From: Shewanella sp. VB17
GTDB lineage: Bacteria > Pseudomonadota > Gammaproteobacteria > Enterobacterales > Shewanellaceae
Assembly: GCF_013248905.1 (NCBI RefSeq)
Contig: NZ_JABRVS010000001.1
Location: 3,534,001-3,598,000 of the forward strand
DNA length: 64,000 nt
Direction of reading: 5' to 3'
Below, one piece after another: positions 9,325 to 18,493 of the stretch. Below the pieces are notes generated by a model, which searched no databases, was not told the origin of the DNA, and saw only the letters and a program-made list of their open reading frames with translations. The stretch's first letter is position 1; the number at the start of each line of letters is the position of its first letter. Made by a program: the position numbers and the translations under genes.

Positions 9325-10551
9325 TTAAAAATAATAACGGCTCGCCAGCTGCCATTGCTCCTCAATTAATTCCTTACTATTACCTTGTTCTGCGCGAGCA
9401 GGTCGGGTCGAATCTACCCGGTTGTATTCTGCCTGTAAAAACCATCCTTTGCGTAATTGATAACCATAAGAAAACGTCATGGCATTGCCTGTTTCACTAT
9501 TATCATCATCGACGGTGAGATCATTATCAATGACACTAAAATCTTCAAACCTAATCGACACTCGATGTTTCAGCCATCGATGGCTGAGTAAAACAAAGCC
9601 ACTGTTATAGCCATTATCGACAATATTAATCCCCTGAGGAGATTGCATCAAGGTATCTCCCTTCATATATTGCGCAATGAATTCGATATCATACGGTAAA
9701 CGCCATTGAATGCCAGCATGAAAAAATTGCGTTAACCAAGCATATTGGCCATTTTTAACCACTCGTGTATCGGCATCATTATCATAATAGCCAAATTCAA
9801 ACCGTCCCATGTCATGCAGCCGCCATTGAGTATTAACATGGTAACCCATGCGATCATCTAGCTCTAAAAAAGGATCTGACTCCTTAGCTTGAGACGCCAG
9901 TGAGCCACCATCAAGACTGGGGAGAGCACTGAGTGGCAATTTTTCCTGCCACAACGTCTGGCGTGAACTGCTGGTCCATCCATGCCACGCTAACATCGCA
10001 CCTGTGGTGTCATTATACTGAAAAAAATCAGCAGATAACTTAACATCTAAAGCTGTGCCATTGAATTTCCCTAGGTGCTCAAGGCTTAATCTAGCACCAA
10101 GGTGACGCACTTCTTCACCCAGCCAGCTATTCATCGTAGAGTAAGTTAACGTATAAGGTGATGACCAGGCAGTAGCGATATTCTCCATGGAAATCTCAGG
10201 ATACATGATCCCAAATTTACCCGACAGTCGAAACCCATTATCCCAGGGTAAACCTTTATATATCAGATAGCCTTCGGTGATCCCAATATTATCTCTTACC
10301 CCATCAAGATAAGCATTCGCCACAACATGGAACGAGAATGGGTTATCCCAATCGACGCGATAACTCAATCCACCTTGGGCCAAGGATAATTGGCCATCAG
10401 GGTTAAAACGAAACTTGCCAAGACCGGCATCAACATAAGAAGTAATACCGTGTGTGTAACTTACTCTGACATCCATCACCCCGGATACTTTATGCTCAGC
10501 TGCCACCGTTATCGATGAATACAAACTGAACATCCATAACCAATATTTCAT
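9325..10551 (-). CDS. Outer-membrane beta-barrel protein of the c-di-GMP/cupredoxin operon
   Basis: About 408 residues, beginning MKYWLWMFSLYSSITVAAEHK, a clear signal peptide. The start at 10551 follows GAGGAG with a 5 nt gap; an in-frame GTG 15 bases upstream has no such site. The mature protein is rich in alternating aromatic/hydrophobic strands (FRLSGKFGIMYPEIS, FEFGYYDNDADTR, GWFLQAEYNRVDS) and ends in WQLASRYYF with terminal Phe, the usual mark of an outer-membrane barrel (porin-like). It resembles carbohydrate- or phosphate-selective porin-type proteins but I cannot assign a family. Last gene of an operon with the GGDEF-EAL protein (57 nt gap) and the cupredoxin-like protein. Confidence 0.78.
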   Translation of the reverse strand: MKYWLWMFSLYSSITVAAEHKVSGVMDVRVSYTHGITSYVDAGLGKFRFNPDGQLSLAQGGLSYRVDWDNPFSFHVVANAYLDGVRDNIGITEGYLIYKGLPWDNGFRLSGKFGIMYPEISMENIATAWSSPYTLTYSTMNSWLGEEVRHLGARLSLEHLGKFNGTALDVKLSADFFQYNDTTGAMLAWHGWTSSSRQTLWQEKLPLSALPSLDGGSLASQAKESDPFLELDDRMGYHVNTQWRLHDMGRFEFGYYDNDADTRVVKNGQYAWLTQFFHAGIQWRLPYDIEFIAQYMKGDTLMQSPQGINIVDNGYNSGFVLLSHRWLKHRVSIRFEDFSVIDNDLTVDDDNSETGNAMTFSYGYQLRKGWFLQAEYNRVDSTRPARAEQGNSKELIEEQWQLASRYYF

Positions 10552-10608
10552 CCTTGCTCCTCGCACCTATCATATGCAGAACACTGTTAAAAGTAACAGG
10601 CAACAACA

Positions 10609-12942
10609 CTAATAATGTGAGTTAGTTAGCCAGTTAGCGATCTTATCTGCCGGTATAGGCCGAGATAAATAGTATCCTTGCCCCATCTCACACCCACGTT
10701 CAATAAGCCAATTTAACGTCCCTTCATCTTCTATCCCTTCAGCAACAACGGTCAATCCTAAACTGTGGGCCAACTGTAATGTCGAACTCACAATAATTTG
10801 ATCATCAAGACTCATCATTAAATTTTGCACAAATGATTTGTCAATTTTTAACTCATCAACTGGCAACATTTTAAGTTGAGCTAAGGATGAATACCCAGTA
10901 CCGTAATCATCAATAGAAAGCTTAAGCCCATATTTTTTGAGTATTTTAAGTTGCTTAATTGCATTTTCAGGATCTGACACTACCGCATCTTCAGTGATTT
11001 CTAACGTTAAGGCTTCAATCGGAATGTTCCTATCTGACATCACATCCAACACATATTGGCAGAAATATTCATCCTTCAAATTTTCAGCAGAAATATTGAT
11101 TGCGATGGATAAATCTATGCCCTCAGATTTCCATTGTAGATATTGAACAATAGATTCATTCATCACCCAACGTGTTAACGCATTCATCTGCCCCATTTGT
11201 TCTGCAATAGGAATAAACTCATCCGGTAAAATGATGCCTCGATCAGGATGCTGCCAACGCACTAACGCCTCAACATGAGTCACTTTTTTCAACTTAAGAT
11301 CGAGTTTAGGCTGATAAAAAAGCACCAATTCATTATTGTCTATGGCCGATTTAAGCTCATTAATCAATTGTAATCGCGCTAACGTATTCACATCAATCTG
11401 CTGGTTGTAGATCTGCTGATCTAGCTTATGTTTTTTAGCATATTGTAACGCCGTATCCGCTTGACGCATTACGGTTTCTAAATTGCTAGGGTAATAAACA
11501 AAACTAATGCCTATCGTGAGTTGCAAGTGCAAAGAAATATCTTGATAGCGATATTCAGCCTCAATACTTTTTTGCAGATCTATCATTAATATTCGTAACT
11601 CTTTGGGCGATATATCTTTAAAAGCCAACACAAAATCATCCCCACTAAGGCGACAAACAAGGTCAATATTATCCAAAGATAACAAACGTCTTCCCATCTC
11701 CTTTATCACCTCATCCCCTACCACGTGGCCTAAAGTGCCATTCACCTCCGTCATGCGTTTAATGTCTATTAAACAAATGGCCACAGCCATTTTGTCTGCA
11801 AACCAAGAAAAAGTGACGCGTTCAAGCTCATTTTTATTACCTAAATGCGTCAAAGGATCATGGTAAGCTTGAAACGCTATTTCACTTTCACGACTTAAAA
11901 TCGCCTCCTGCATAATAGTGAACTCTTCAGCGAGAAGCTGCATTTCAACATTGTTTCCCACCTGCACTTTAGACTTATAATTCCCTTTAGCAATATATCT
12001 TGCTTGCTCAATTAATAACTGAATCGGCTTCGTTACTCCACGTGAAATAATAAAAGCCAACAAGAGAGAAATTGGCAGCATTAATAAAATTAATCCTAAC
12101 TGCTGTAACCACTGTTTTTGGAATGCCTCAAGTACATCATGACGTGTCAGATACATAAAAGCGTGCACCTCTTTTTCGTCCACTTTACCTAGCCATTCGT
12201 GCCAAAGCACATAATCTTCATTGGCGTGGCCATGATGAATAAAATTGGACACAGCTTCATTATCGGCCGCATTTAAATCGTCACCAGACAAACTGATAAA
12301 TTGATTATTCTGGCCTTGCTCTGTTACCACAAAGCCAGTGTTCAATCCTGTATGCAGCTGTAATGTCTTGGCTAATTCATCACCCATAATAAAACCAAAC
12401 CCCACCCACCCAATCACGTTATTTGCTCCGCTATTTAAAGGCGCAAATTTAATCTGATAAATGTGATTTTCAAGTTCATAAAGAGAATGAGTCTCTTTAT
12501 AGTCAGTCTCTAATGAATAACGAAACGGTTTTCCTTGCTCAGGACCTATGCTAACTTTACCTACATTCAACCTGTTAGTATCGAGCATTAACTCGCCGAT
12601 AATAATGCCATGCTTATCCACCGCAATGGCCAAATCGGCATCAATGCGTTTTCTATGGTTATTAAGTGCCACTAAAAAACTGCGGCTGTCATCATTGATA
12701 AAAAAATCTTTAAGGCCGAAATCTTTTGCGGCCGTTTCAGCAAAAGCTGACAGATAGTAATTACGTTTCCCATAGTCTGATTTAAACACCAACTCAGCCA
12801 CTGATAGCTGATGATTAAGCTGCTGTTGCTCAAGCCGTTTATTCGCAAAAAAAGTGATTGCAAATGATATGGCTTGTACACCTATTAATAGCACCACAAA
12901 AAAGGCAAAAATTCGTGTCTGTATTCGGTTAAATATCCTCAA
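10609..12942 (-). CDS. Membrane GGDEF-EAL c-di-GMP protein with periplasmic sensor
   Basis: 777 residues: TM helix (about 10-32), a periplasmic Cache-like sensor region (about 35-275), a second TM (about 277-298), a HAMP-like linker, then GGDEF and EAL domains. The GGDEF site reads SGDDF (near 432) instead of GG(D/E)EF, so cyclase activity is doubtful. The EAL domain looks intact: VEALVRWQHP (near 557), LTLEITEDAV, IDDYGTGYSSL and KIDKSFV, so c-di-GMP hydrolysis is expected. It appears to begin with TTG at 12942, 9 nt after GGAAGG, 2 bases after the cupredoxin stop codon. Tight spacing suggests translational coupling and a shared signal. Confidence 0.9.
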   Translation of the reverse strand: MRIFNRIQTRIFAFFVVLLIGVQAISFAITFFANKRLEQQQLNHQLSVAELVFKSDYGKRNYYLSAFAETAAKDFGLKDFFINDDSRSFLVALNNHRKRIDADLAIAVDKHGIIIGELMLDTNRLNVGKVSIGPEQGKPFRYSLETDYKETHSLYELENHIYQIKFAPLNSGANNVIGWVGFGFIMGDELAKTLQLHTGLNTGFVVTEQGQNNQFISLSGDDLNAADNEAVSNFIHHGHANEDYVLWHEWLGKVDEKEVHAFMYLTRHDVLEAFQKQWLQQLGLILLMLPISLLLAFIISRGVTKPIQLLIEQARYIAKGNYKSKVQVGNNVEMQLLAEEFTIMQEAILSRESEIAFQAYHDPLTHLGNKNELERVTFSWFADKMAVAICLIDIKRMTEVNGTLGHVVGDEVIKEMGRRLLSLDNIDLVCRLSGDDFVLAFKDISPKELRILMIDLQKSIEAEYRYQDISLHLQLTIGISFVYYPSNLETVMRQADTALQYAKKHKLDQQIYNQQIDVNTLARLQLINELKSAIDNNELVLFYQPKLDLKLKKVTHVEALVRWQHPDRGIILPDEFIPIAEQMGQMNALTRWVMNESIVQYLQWKSEGIDLSIAINISAENLKDEYFCQYVLDVMSDRNIPIEALTLEITEDAVVSDPENAIKQLKILKKYGLKLSIDDYGTGYSSLAQLKMLPVDELKIDKSFVQNLMMSLDDQIIVSSTLQLAHSLGLTVVAEGIEDEGTLNWLIERGCEMGQGYYLSRPIPADKIANWLTNSHY

Positions 12943-12944
12943 TG

Positions 12945-13619
12945 TCAGTAGCCTTCCAGAAAATCAAAATCATTCAGACTTTGTTGAGCGGGAATATCTG
13001 CCATTGATGCCATAATCGTTAACGTTAATCGCTCAGAAAAAGGAAGTGTGAGCGCTTGTGATTGACGATTATCGGCGGCTAACAATTGAGGGTGCCATAT
13101 GGTTAATATGTAGTCAGTATGAGGAAGGTCATTAAATTCTATTTCCCCCATATCATTGGTGATCCCAAAATAAGGAGTATCAAGTACCAATAGATGGCCA
13201 CTCATCCAATCATGAACATTACACCCCATGGAAACGTGACCCACTTGGTCAAATACCATGTTTTTCATTGCGCTGCCTTTTCTTAATTTAAAGGAAAAAC
13301 GCTTCGGCCCTGCAGCTGAATAGATATGATGAGTAATATCATCATCATTAACAAATTGTAACTCATAACCTTTTTGTATCACCGTGATATAAGGGGTAAA
13401 TTGTTTATTGTGTTGATGTACCTCAGAAGGTGGCCTGATGTTATCCATCGCTATCGGCTCAATGCTATGCTTAGGTTGCAGATACACGACCATATTCGCC
13501 ATGATGTCTCCCGACACATTCACCAATCTTATTTTTTCTGCACTGGCGTCAAACATCCCTGCGATTAAAAAATACCAAAAAAATCCTTCACACAAGCATA
13601 CCATTCGATTTTTTTTCAC
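12945..13619 (-). CDS. Periplasmic cupredoxin-like (plastocyanin/MauL-type) protein
   Basis: 224 residues with a hydrophobic N-terminus ending near FDASA, so probably exported. The middle part is a plastocyanin-like fold: a His in DITHHIYSA and the later GCNVHDWM supply His, Cys, His and Met ligands typical of a type-1 copper site. The C-terminal part (GEIEFNDLPHTDYILTIWHP) resembles a carboxypeptidase-regulatory-like beta domain, as in proteins annotated 'methylamine utilization protein'. GTG start after GAGG. First gene of a three-gene operon with a c-di-GMP enzyme and an outer-membrane protein; no methylamine dehydrogenase genes are near. Copper binding is inferred from ligand pattern. Confidence 0.82.
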   Translation of the reverse strand: MKKNRMVCLCEGFFWYFLIAGMFDASAEKIRLVNVSGDIMANMVVYLQPKHSIEPIAMDNIRPPSEVHQHNKQFTPYITVIQKGYELQFVNDDDITHHIYSAAGPKRFSFKLRKGSAMKNMVFDQVGHVSMGCNVHDWMSGHLLVLDTPYFGITNDMGEIEFNDLPHTDYILTIWHPQLLAADNRQSQALTLPFSERLTLTIMASMADIPAQQSLNDFDFLEGY

Positions 13620-13691
13620 ATCGACCTCATTTAAATTCTATATATTTTAAGGTTTAGCAAACGCTCCCACACTCTTATCTAAATAATAGGC

Positions 13692-13727
13692 AATATAAAA
13701 GCAAAACCTTAATTTTGCTTTTATATT
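13692..13727. repeat. Perfect 15-bp AT-rich inverted repeat
   Basis: AATATAAAAGCAAAA (13692-13706), loop CCTTAA, then its exact reverse complement (13713-13727), followed by TTT on the plus strand. It lies between the stop of the Mo-subunit gene and the start of the cupredoxin gene, about 70 bases upstream of the latter. It could be a terminator for the molybdenum hydroxylase operon or an operator; on the minus strand no long T run follows beyond the stem itself. Confidence 0.65.
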
Positions 13728-13909
13728 TTTAATAAAGGATAACTGATAGGTTTAATATTGAGTTGAAATAGGCGTTAGCAGCGTCGATGAATCACTTAAT
13801 TATCCCGCTACATCAATCGAACACTTCACCATGCTGCATCTTGAGGTCATTTGCTGTATTTCACCCAGACATCATAAACACCAAAGAGACGCGGCAATAT
13901 CGAACTCAA

Positions 13910-16159
13910 TTACACGGTCAAATACTGATTAACAGGAAGATGTCTTATTCTTATGCCTGATGCTGCGAAGATAGCATTCGTCAAACTTGGGGCTACAGGA
14001 GGAACACCGGGCTCGCCCACGCCACCAGGTGAGGCCTCAGATGGAATAATGATAACTTCAATATCAGGGCATTGGGTTATTCTCAACAGGGGATAATCAT
14101 GAAAATTGGATTGCTGAACTTTTCCTTCTTTAAAGCTTACCTCTCCCATCATCGCTAAACTCAAACCAAATATAATCGCCCCCTCTACCTGAGACTTGAC
14201 TCTATCAGGGTTAACCACCCTACCCGCATCGATTGCAGCTACAGCGCGCAACACACGTAGCTTGTTATTCTTATCCACCTGCACCAATAAAGACATAGCA
14301 ACAAAGGCAGCAAAACTACGATGCACAGCAAATCCCCAAGCTTGACCATCTTTAAGCTGATGTCCTTTTTTCATCCCTAATTCAACCGCATCAATAACAC
14401 CATGATAACGGGCGATGTCAACAGGATGACGAGCTAATTCCTCACCGTAATTGCCATACTTAAACCCTTGCCCAACAAATTTTTCTTTGCGCACCTCTCC
14501 CAATAAATCACGCCACATCTGTGTCACGGGTTTTTTGGCTTTAACAGCAAGTTCATCGACGAAACTGCCGATCCCAAACCCATGTTGAATATTACACACA
14601 GAGCGCATCCAGCCTATCCGTGTATGAGCTTGAGCTTCTACGGTTTCACAACGCAGGCTGTTAACGGCTAGCGGCACATCAACAAAGCCTAAATCAAGCT
14701 CCCAATCTGCTGGATAATGAGCCCCTTGAGTAAAAGTTGATTCTATACTTGGAAACGCTGTTCGTTGCAACATCGCTTGCGGCATTTTATCGCGTCCTAG
14801 TTTAGCCTGATAGAACTGCGCACTAATGGCATGTAAATAACCATGTTGAATGTCATCTTCCCGACTCCAACACACCTTTATGGGCGCCTTCATTTTTTGT
14901 GATAATATGGCCGCCTCAGCGCAGTAATCAGGCTTAGATTTACGTCCAAATCCTCCCCCAAGCAAGGTGACATTAACCTTCACGCGATCTTCTTTTATTC
15001 CAAGCGATCCTGCCACATTTTGCGCTGCACGTTGAGGCGTCTGGCTTGATGCCCACAGCTCGCAACCCTTATCAGTGACACTGGCGATGGCAACGGGAGG
15101 CTCCATCGGTGAATGTGCAAGATAAGGGACAGTATAAGTCGCTGTCATGGTACTATCTTTGGGCCAATCAGTATTCTCTTCACCGTGTTGCTTTACCATC
15201 TGACCGGGCGCTTGTACTCGTTCAATTAACTGCTTCAGAAAAACGGTAGAGTCATGACTATCATTCACCGAACCAGTCCAAGTGATTTTTAATGCTTTTT
15301 TGCCCTCAATCGCGCTCCAAGAATTGGTTGCTATCACCGCAACACCACCAAGAGGTTGAAAAGCTGGCGCCCCTTTAGGCACAGGTAAACGAACAACCCC
15401 TATCACACCCGCCACCTGACGAGTATCACTATCATCTAAGCGATTAACCTCACTACCAAATACGGGCGGGTGGATAATACTGGCGTACAGCATCCCTGCT
15501 AACTGGATATCGTAACCGTATTTCGCCTCACCTTTGAGTATCGCTTGCATATCGACAATCTGGTGCGATTGCCCGATATGAGTAAAGTTTTTCGCAGGCT
15601 TTACTATCAGCGTGTCAGCTGAGGGCACTGGAAGCTGAGAAGCGGCAACCGCTAACTCCCCAAAACGACTCGATTTTCCAGATGGCACGTGCATCACCAC
15701 GTTATGTGCAGTATTCAATTCAGACACGGGCACTTGCCATTGATTGGCCGCAGCTTGTTCAAGCATACTGCGGGCCATCGCCCCCATTTCACGCATCTTA
15801 TCAAAACCTTTGCGAATACTGCGTGAGCCATCGGTGTTTTGACTGCCGTAACGCTTATCTGCCAGACCTTGCACTACAACGACTTTATTCCAGTCAGCAC
15901 CCAATTCATCAGCCAATACTTGTGAGATCCCAGTACGGATCCCTTGCCCCATTTCAGAGCGGTGGCAAGTAAGATATACCTTGTCATCTTCACCTATGGC
16001 GATAAACATATTCAATCTGGCATCTTCTCCTTGCGCCATGAGCATCGGGCTCCAACCTAGACAACTCGCACTTAAGGCCAAACCTCCACCTGTGGCGCCA
16101 AACAATTTAAGCACATCACGACGACTGACGTTTTCCACAGCAGTAAATAAAGGCTTCAT
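13910..16159 (-). CDS. Molybdopterin-binding subunit of a xanthine-oxidase-family dehydrogenase (IorB-like)
   Basis: About 749 residues of the isoquinoline 1-oxidoreductase / aldehyde oxidase beta-subunit type. A Tat signal is visible: SRRDVLKLFGATGGGLALS (residues about 13-31), so the enzyme is exported folded. Motifs of the Mo domain: CHRSEMGQGIRTGISQVLADE, TVPYLAHSPMEPP, LLGGGFGRKSKPDY and the C-terminal PGGVGEPGVPPVAPS with the catalytic Glu. Start at 16159 is chosen because AAAGGAGGAG lies 5 nt upstream; the start overlaps the stop of the 2Fe-2S subunit gene as ATGA. Substrate is unknown. Many relatives have a cytochrome c partner, which is not present here. Confidence 0.93.
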   Translation of the reverse strand: MKPLFTAVENVSRRDVLKLFGATGGGLALSASCLGWSPMLMAQGEDARLNMFIAIGEDDKVYLTCHRSEMGQGIRTGISQVLADELGADWNKVVVVQGLADKRYGSQNTDGSRSIRKGFDKMREMGAMARSMLEQAAANQWQVPVSELNTAHNVVMHVPSGKSSRFGELAVAASQLPVPSADTLIVKPAKNFTHIGQSHQIVDMQAILKGEAKYGYDIQLAGMLYASIIHPPVFGSEVNRLDDSDTRQVAGVIGVVRLPVPKGAPAFQPLGGVAVIATNSWSAIEGKKALKITWTGSVNDSHDSTVFLKQLIERVQAPGQMVKQHGEENTDWPKDSTMTATYTVPYLAHSPMEPPVAIASVTDKGCELWASSQTPQRAAQNVAGSLGIKEDRVKVNVTLLGGGFGRKSKPDYCAEAAILSQKMKAPIKVCWSREDDIQHGYLHAISAQFYQAKLGRDKMPQAMLQRTAFPSIESTFTQGAHYPADWELDLGFVDVPLAVNSLRCETVEAQAHTRIGWMRSVCNIQHGFGIGSFVDELAVKAKKPVTQMWRDLLGEVRKEKFVGQGFKYGNYGEELARHPVDIARYHGVIDAVELGMKKGHQLKDGQAWGFAVHRSFAAFVAMSLLVQVDKNNKLRVLRAVAAIDAGRVVNPDRVKSQVEGAIIFGLSLAMMGEVSFKEGKVQQSNFHDYPLLRITQCPDIEVIIIPSEASPGGVGEPGVPPVAPSLTNAIFAASGIRIRHLPVNQYLTV

Positions 16160-16626
16160 GACTTCTCCTCCTTTAAAGCGGCTGAAGCACTCAAGATAGC
16201 GGCCTTTATGCGCGGGTAAGTGCCACAGCGACAAATGTTGCCTGACATAGCATCATCAATATCAGTATCACTTGGTTGACTATTTTGACTCAGTAAAGCT
16301 GCCGCTGACATCAGTTGTCCAGGCTGACAATAACCACATTGAGGTACATTATGATCAGACCAAGATGCCAACAGTTTGTCAGCCTTTAATCCCTCAATGG
16401 TGGTCACCTGTTTACCTTGAGCCTGTTTTAAACTGGTTAAACATGCCCTACTCGCTTTACCATTAATATGAATCGTACACGCTCCGCACAGCCCTGCTCC
16501 ACAGCCATATTTTGTCCCCGTTAATCCTAATATATCGCGGACAGCCCACAGAATAGGCATATTAGGATCCGCATCGAGCTTAAATAGCCTACCGTTAAGG
16601 TTAAGGTTAAGTTCATTATCTGACAT
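16156..16626 (-). CDS. 2Fe-2S subunit of molybdenum hydroxylase (IorA-like)
   Basis: 156 residues with both iron-sulfur domains of the family: plant-type ferredoxin motif YGCGAGLCGACTIHI plus a fourth Cys in SRACLTS (about 40-60), and the helical C-terminal domain with CGYCQPGQLMSAAALL and GNICRCGTYPRI. It passes electrons from the Mo centre to an acceptor. No signal peptide, consistent with co-export with the Tat-bearing large subunit (hitchhiker). Translationally coupled to the large subunit through an ATGA overlap. Confidence 0.95.
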   Translation of the reverse strand: MSDNELNLNLNGRLFKLDADPNMPILWAVRDILGLTGTKYGCGAGLCGACTIHINGKASRACLTSLKQAQGKQVTTIEGLKADKLLASWSDHNVPQCGYCQPGQLMSAAALLSQNSQPSDTDIDDAMSGNICRCGTYPRIKAAILSASAALKEEKS

Positions 16627-16692
16627 GATTCACTCCATCTCGGCCTATCACAACTAAAAGTAAGGCTGCTTGATTATTATAAGTCGCTTTAT

Positions 16693-17298
16693 TTATATCA
16701 AAGTATTCGTGGCTATCCAGTTGGCTAATTCATCGGGGGTATCAATATCAAATGCAGCACTGCTCATCTCAACCGTGTGCAATTTTTCCGCTTGATTAAG
16801 CGCCATCAATATCGACTTAGCGCCACAATCGCCTCTGAGTGCAGCTAATTTGTCAAAGTCATCACGCCTGAATATCGCAGGGACAGATAACGCTTTGTCA
16901 AAGGTCACGCAAACACGAGACTTCAGGCTTAATGCTCGAAGTAAACTAAGGTATTCATCGGTTGTTATCGCGATCTGATCCGCTAATGCGATCAGTAAAT
17001 TATCAATTTTATGTCTTTCGGCAAACCGAACAGCCTGATCAATAGAAGTCGATAAGCCCATGGCAAATTCATGATTAATCACATATTCAGCATCATCAGG
17101 CAGTAAGGGGGAAAGTTGTTGTTCATGGTCGCCTAAAATCACCACCAATCGGGCGTTCGATTTTTCAGCCACTAATTTAAGCTTACGGTAACTATCTTCA
17201 AGTAACGTCGTGCCTTGTGCATTTATTGTTTGCGCCAATTTGACACCGTGAAATCGGGTACTTTTCCCAGCAGCAAGCAATGCAATTAAGGTATTCAC
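16693..17298 (-). CDS. Molybdenum cofactor cytidylyltransferase-like (MocA family)
   Basis: 201 residues with the nucleotidyltransferase signature LIALLAAGKSTRFHGVKL at the N-terminus, ALADQIAIT in the middle and DIDTPDELA near the end, matching the MobA/MocA family. MocA transfers CMP to molybdopterin, giving the MCD cofactor used by xanthine-oxidase-type enzymes, which fits its place beside such an enzyme. It starts with GTG overlapping the xdhC-like stop codon (GTGA), so it is coupled to that gene. The gap of 66 bases to the 2Fe-2S subunit gene is short enough for one operon. The predicted Asp-for-Pro changes (ADQ versus usual GDQP) are slight. Confidence 0.88.
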   Translation of the reverse strand: MNTLIALLAAGKSTRFHGVKLAQTINAQGTTLLEDSYRKLKLVAEKSNARLVVILGDHEQQLSPLLPDDAEYVINHEFAMGLSTSIDQAVRFAERHKIDNLLIALADQIAITTDEYLSLLRALSLKSRVCVTFDKALSVPAIFRRDDFDKLAALRGDCGAKSILMALNQAEKLHTVEMSSAAFDIDTPDELANWIATNTLI

Positions 17299-18305
17299 AG
17301 CATCACCTTGTCCAGAGGGATCTGTTTCGCATCATGCAATATGCCATGACATTGCGCCAAAATACTCAAGGCTATCGACTCTGGCAATTCCCCTCCCAGC
17401 GCCAACCCTGCTGGGGCGGAAAAAAAGCACTGAAAATCATCGCTATGCAATTCACTTTTTTGCAATACTCTCTCTCGACGATGTGCAGGGCCTAATAATG
17501 CCAAATAACTCAACTTACCGTCTTTATCTATCTCATGAGCCAGCGCTAACGCTTTAGCATCCAATGCCAAATTATGTTGCATAACGATGACAGCATCTAA
17601 ATGGTGCCTGAATGTCTTGGGCAGAGTGTCAACTGACTCCCTATAAATATTCGCCCCCGGAAAATCATGACTGCGTGCATAGCTTGTCCGTCCATCAATT
17701 AAGTCTACCTGCCACCCTAAACTCAATGCCATCGCCACCATAGGTTGGGCATCTAAGCCACCACCGAAAATAGCCAGCCGATACCGAGAACGTAGTGAGA
17801 TCACTAACACATTGTGCTCAATGGAAACAGCACTATCACTGTCTCTACCATCAGCTTTCTCCGACTTAACATTGGTACTTACCTTGGCCAGTGCGGTGTT
17901 CTTTTGAGGTAGGGATATGTGATAAGAACAGCGACCATCATGTGCTAATTGTGCAGCCAATTGGTGAAAGCAAAGGTGGTTATTTTCAGGTTTAAGAGGA
18001 ACCAACATAATATCGACAATCCCCCCACACCCCAACTGATAACTGGCATCTGTTTCATCACTGGCGTCATATTGCACAAGTACAGCTTGCTGCCTCTCAA
18101 TGGCCATTTGCGCGTGTCGGCGTAGATCTGCCTCTAAGCAACCACCACTAAGTAACCCTACCGAACGACCCAATGGATGAAATAACATCATGGCGCCAGT
18201 TTTACGGTAGGCTGAACCCCGCACTTTCGTTATCACGGCAAGCACCCACTCATCATCAGGAGTTCTCTGCCATTGAGCAAGAATATCCTCTATATGATGA
18301 GACAT
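17295..18305 (-). CDS. XdhC/CoxI-family molybdenum cofactor maturation protein
   Basis: About 336 residues. N-terminal XdhC_CoxI domain: VRGSAYRKTGAMMLFHPLG and SVGLLSGGCLEADLRRHA with its conserved GGCLE cysteine; C-terminal Rossmann-like XdhC_C domain: LAIFGGGLDAQPMVAMA and the segment ALLGPAHRRERVL. XdhC-type proteins bind Mo cofactor, promote its sulfuration and insert it into the target enzyme. The start at 18305 is an ATG; a TTG four codons upstream is possible. It opens the four-gene operon xdhC-mocA-2Fe2S-Mo subunit. Confidence 0.92.
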   Translation of the reverse strand: MSHHIEDILAQWQRTPDDEWVLAVITKVRGSAYRKTGAMMLFHPLGRSVGLLSGGCLEADLRRHAQMAIERQQAVLVQYDASDETDASYQLGCGGIVDIMLVPLKPENNHLCFHQLAAQLAHDGRCSYHISLPQKNTALAKVSTNVKSEKADGRDSDSAVSIEHNVLVISLRSRYRLAIFGGGLDAQPMVAMALSLGWQVDLIDGRTSYARSHDFPGANIYRESVDTLPKTFRHHLDAVIVMQHNLALDAKALALAHEIDKDGKLSYLALLGPAHRRERVLQKSELHSDDFQCFFSAPAGLALGGELPESIALSILAQCHGILHDAKQIPLDKVML

Positions 18306-18450
18306 CTCGGCTTCCAAATGTTAAGTTAATAAGCAACACAAGTTATCACACAAAGAGTTACAAGTTAATAATTTGAGTATCCAAGTCGGTATCAGCCACT
18401 TAAATCATCACTAAACATCGAGACGAAAGGTGATTGCTCCGATCCAATTT

Positions 18451-18460
18451 TTGTATACAA
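18451..18460. promoter_or_regulatory. Palindrome TTGTATACAA in divergent intergenic region
   Basis: A perfect 10-bp palindrome lies between the divergent xdhC-type operon and the S33 peptidase gene, 34 bases upstream of the peptidase start. Its TTGT..ACAA halves resemble operators bound by FCD-type GntR regulators (TNGTNNNACNA class). No such regulator gene is adjacent, so the assignment is speculative. Confidence 0.35.
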
Positions 18461-18493
18461 TCGACATAACAATAAACGCATTTTAGGCGTCCG

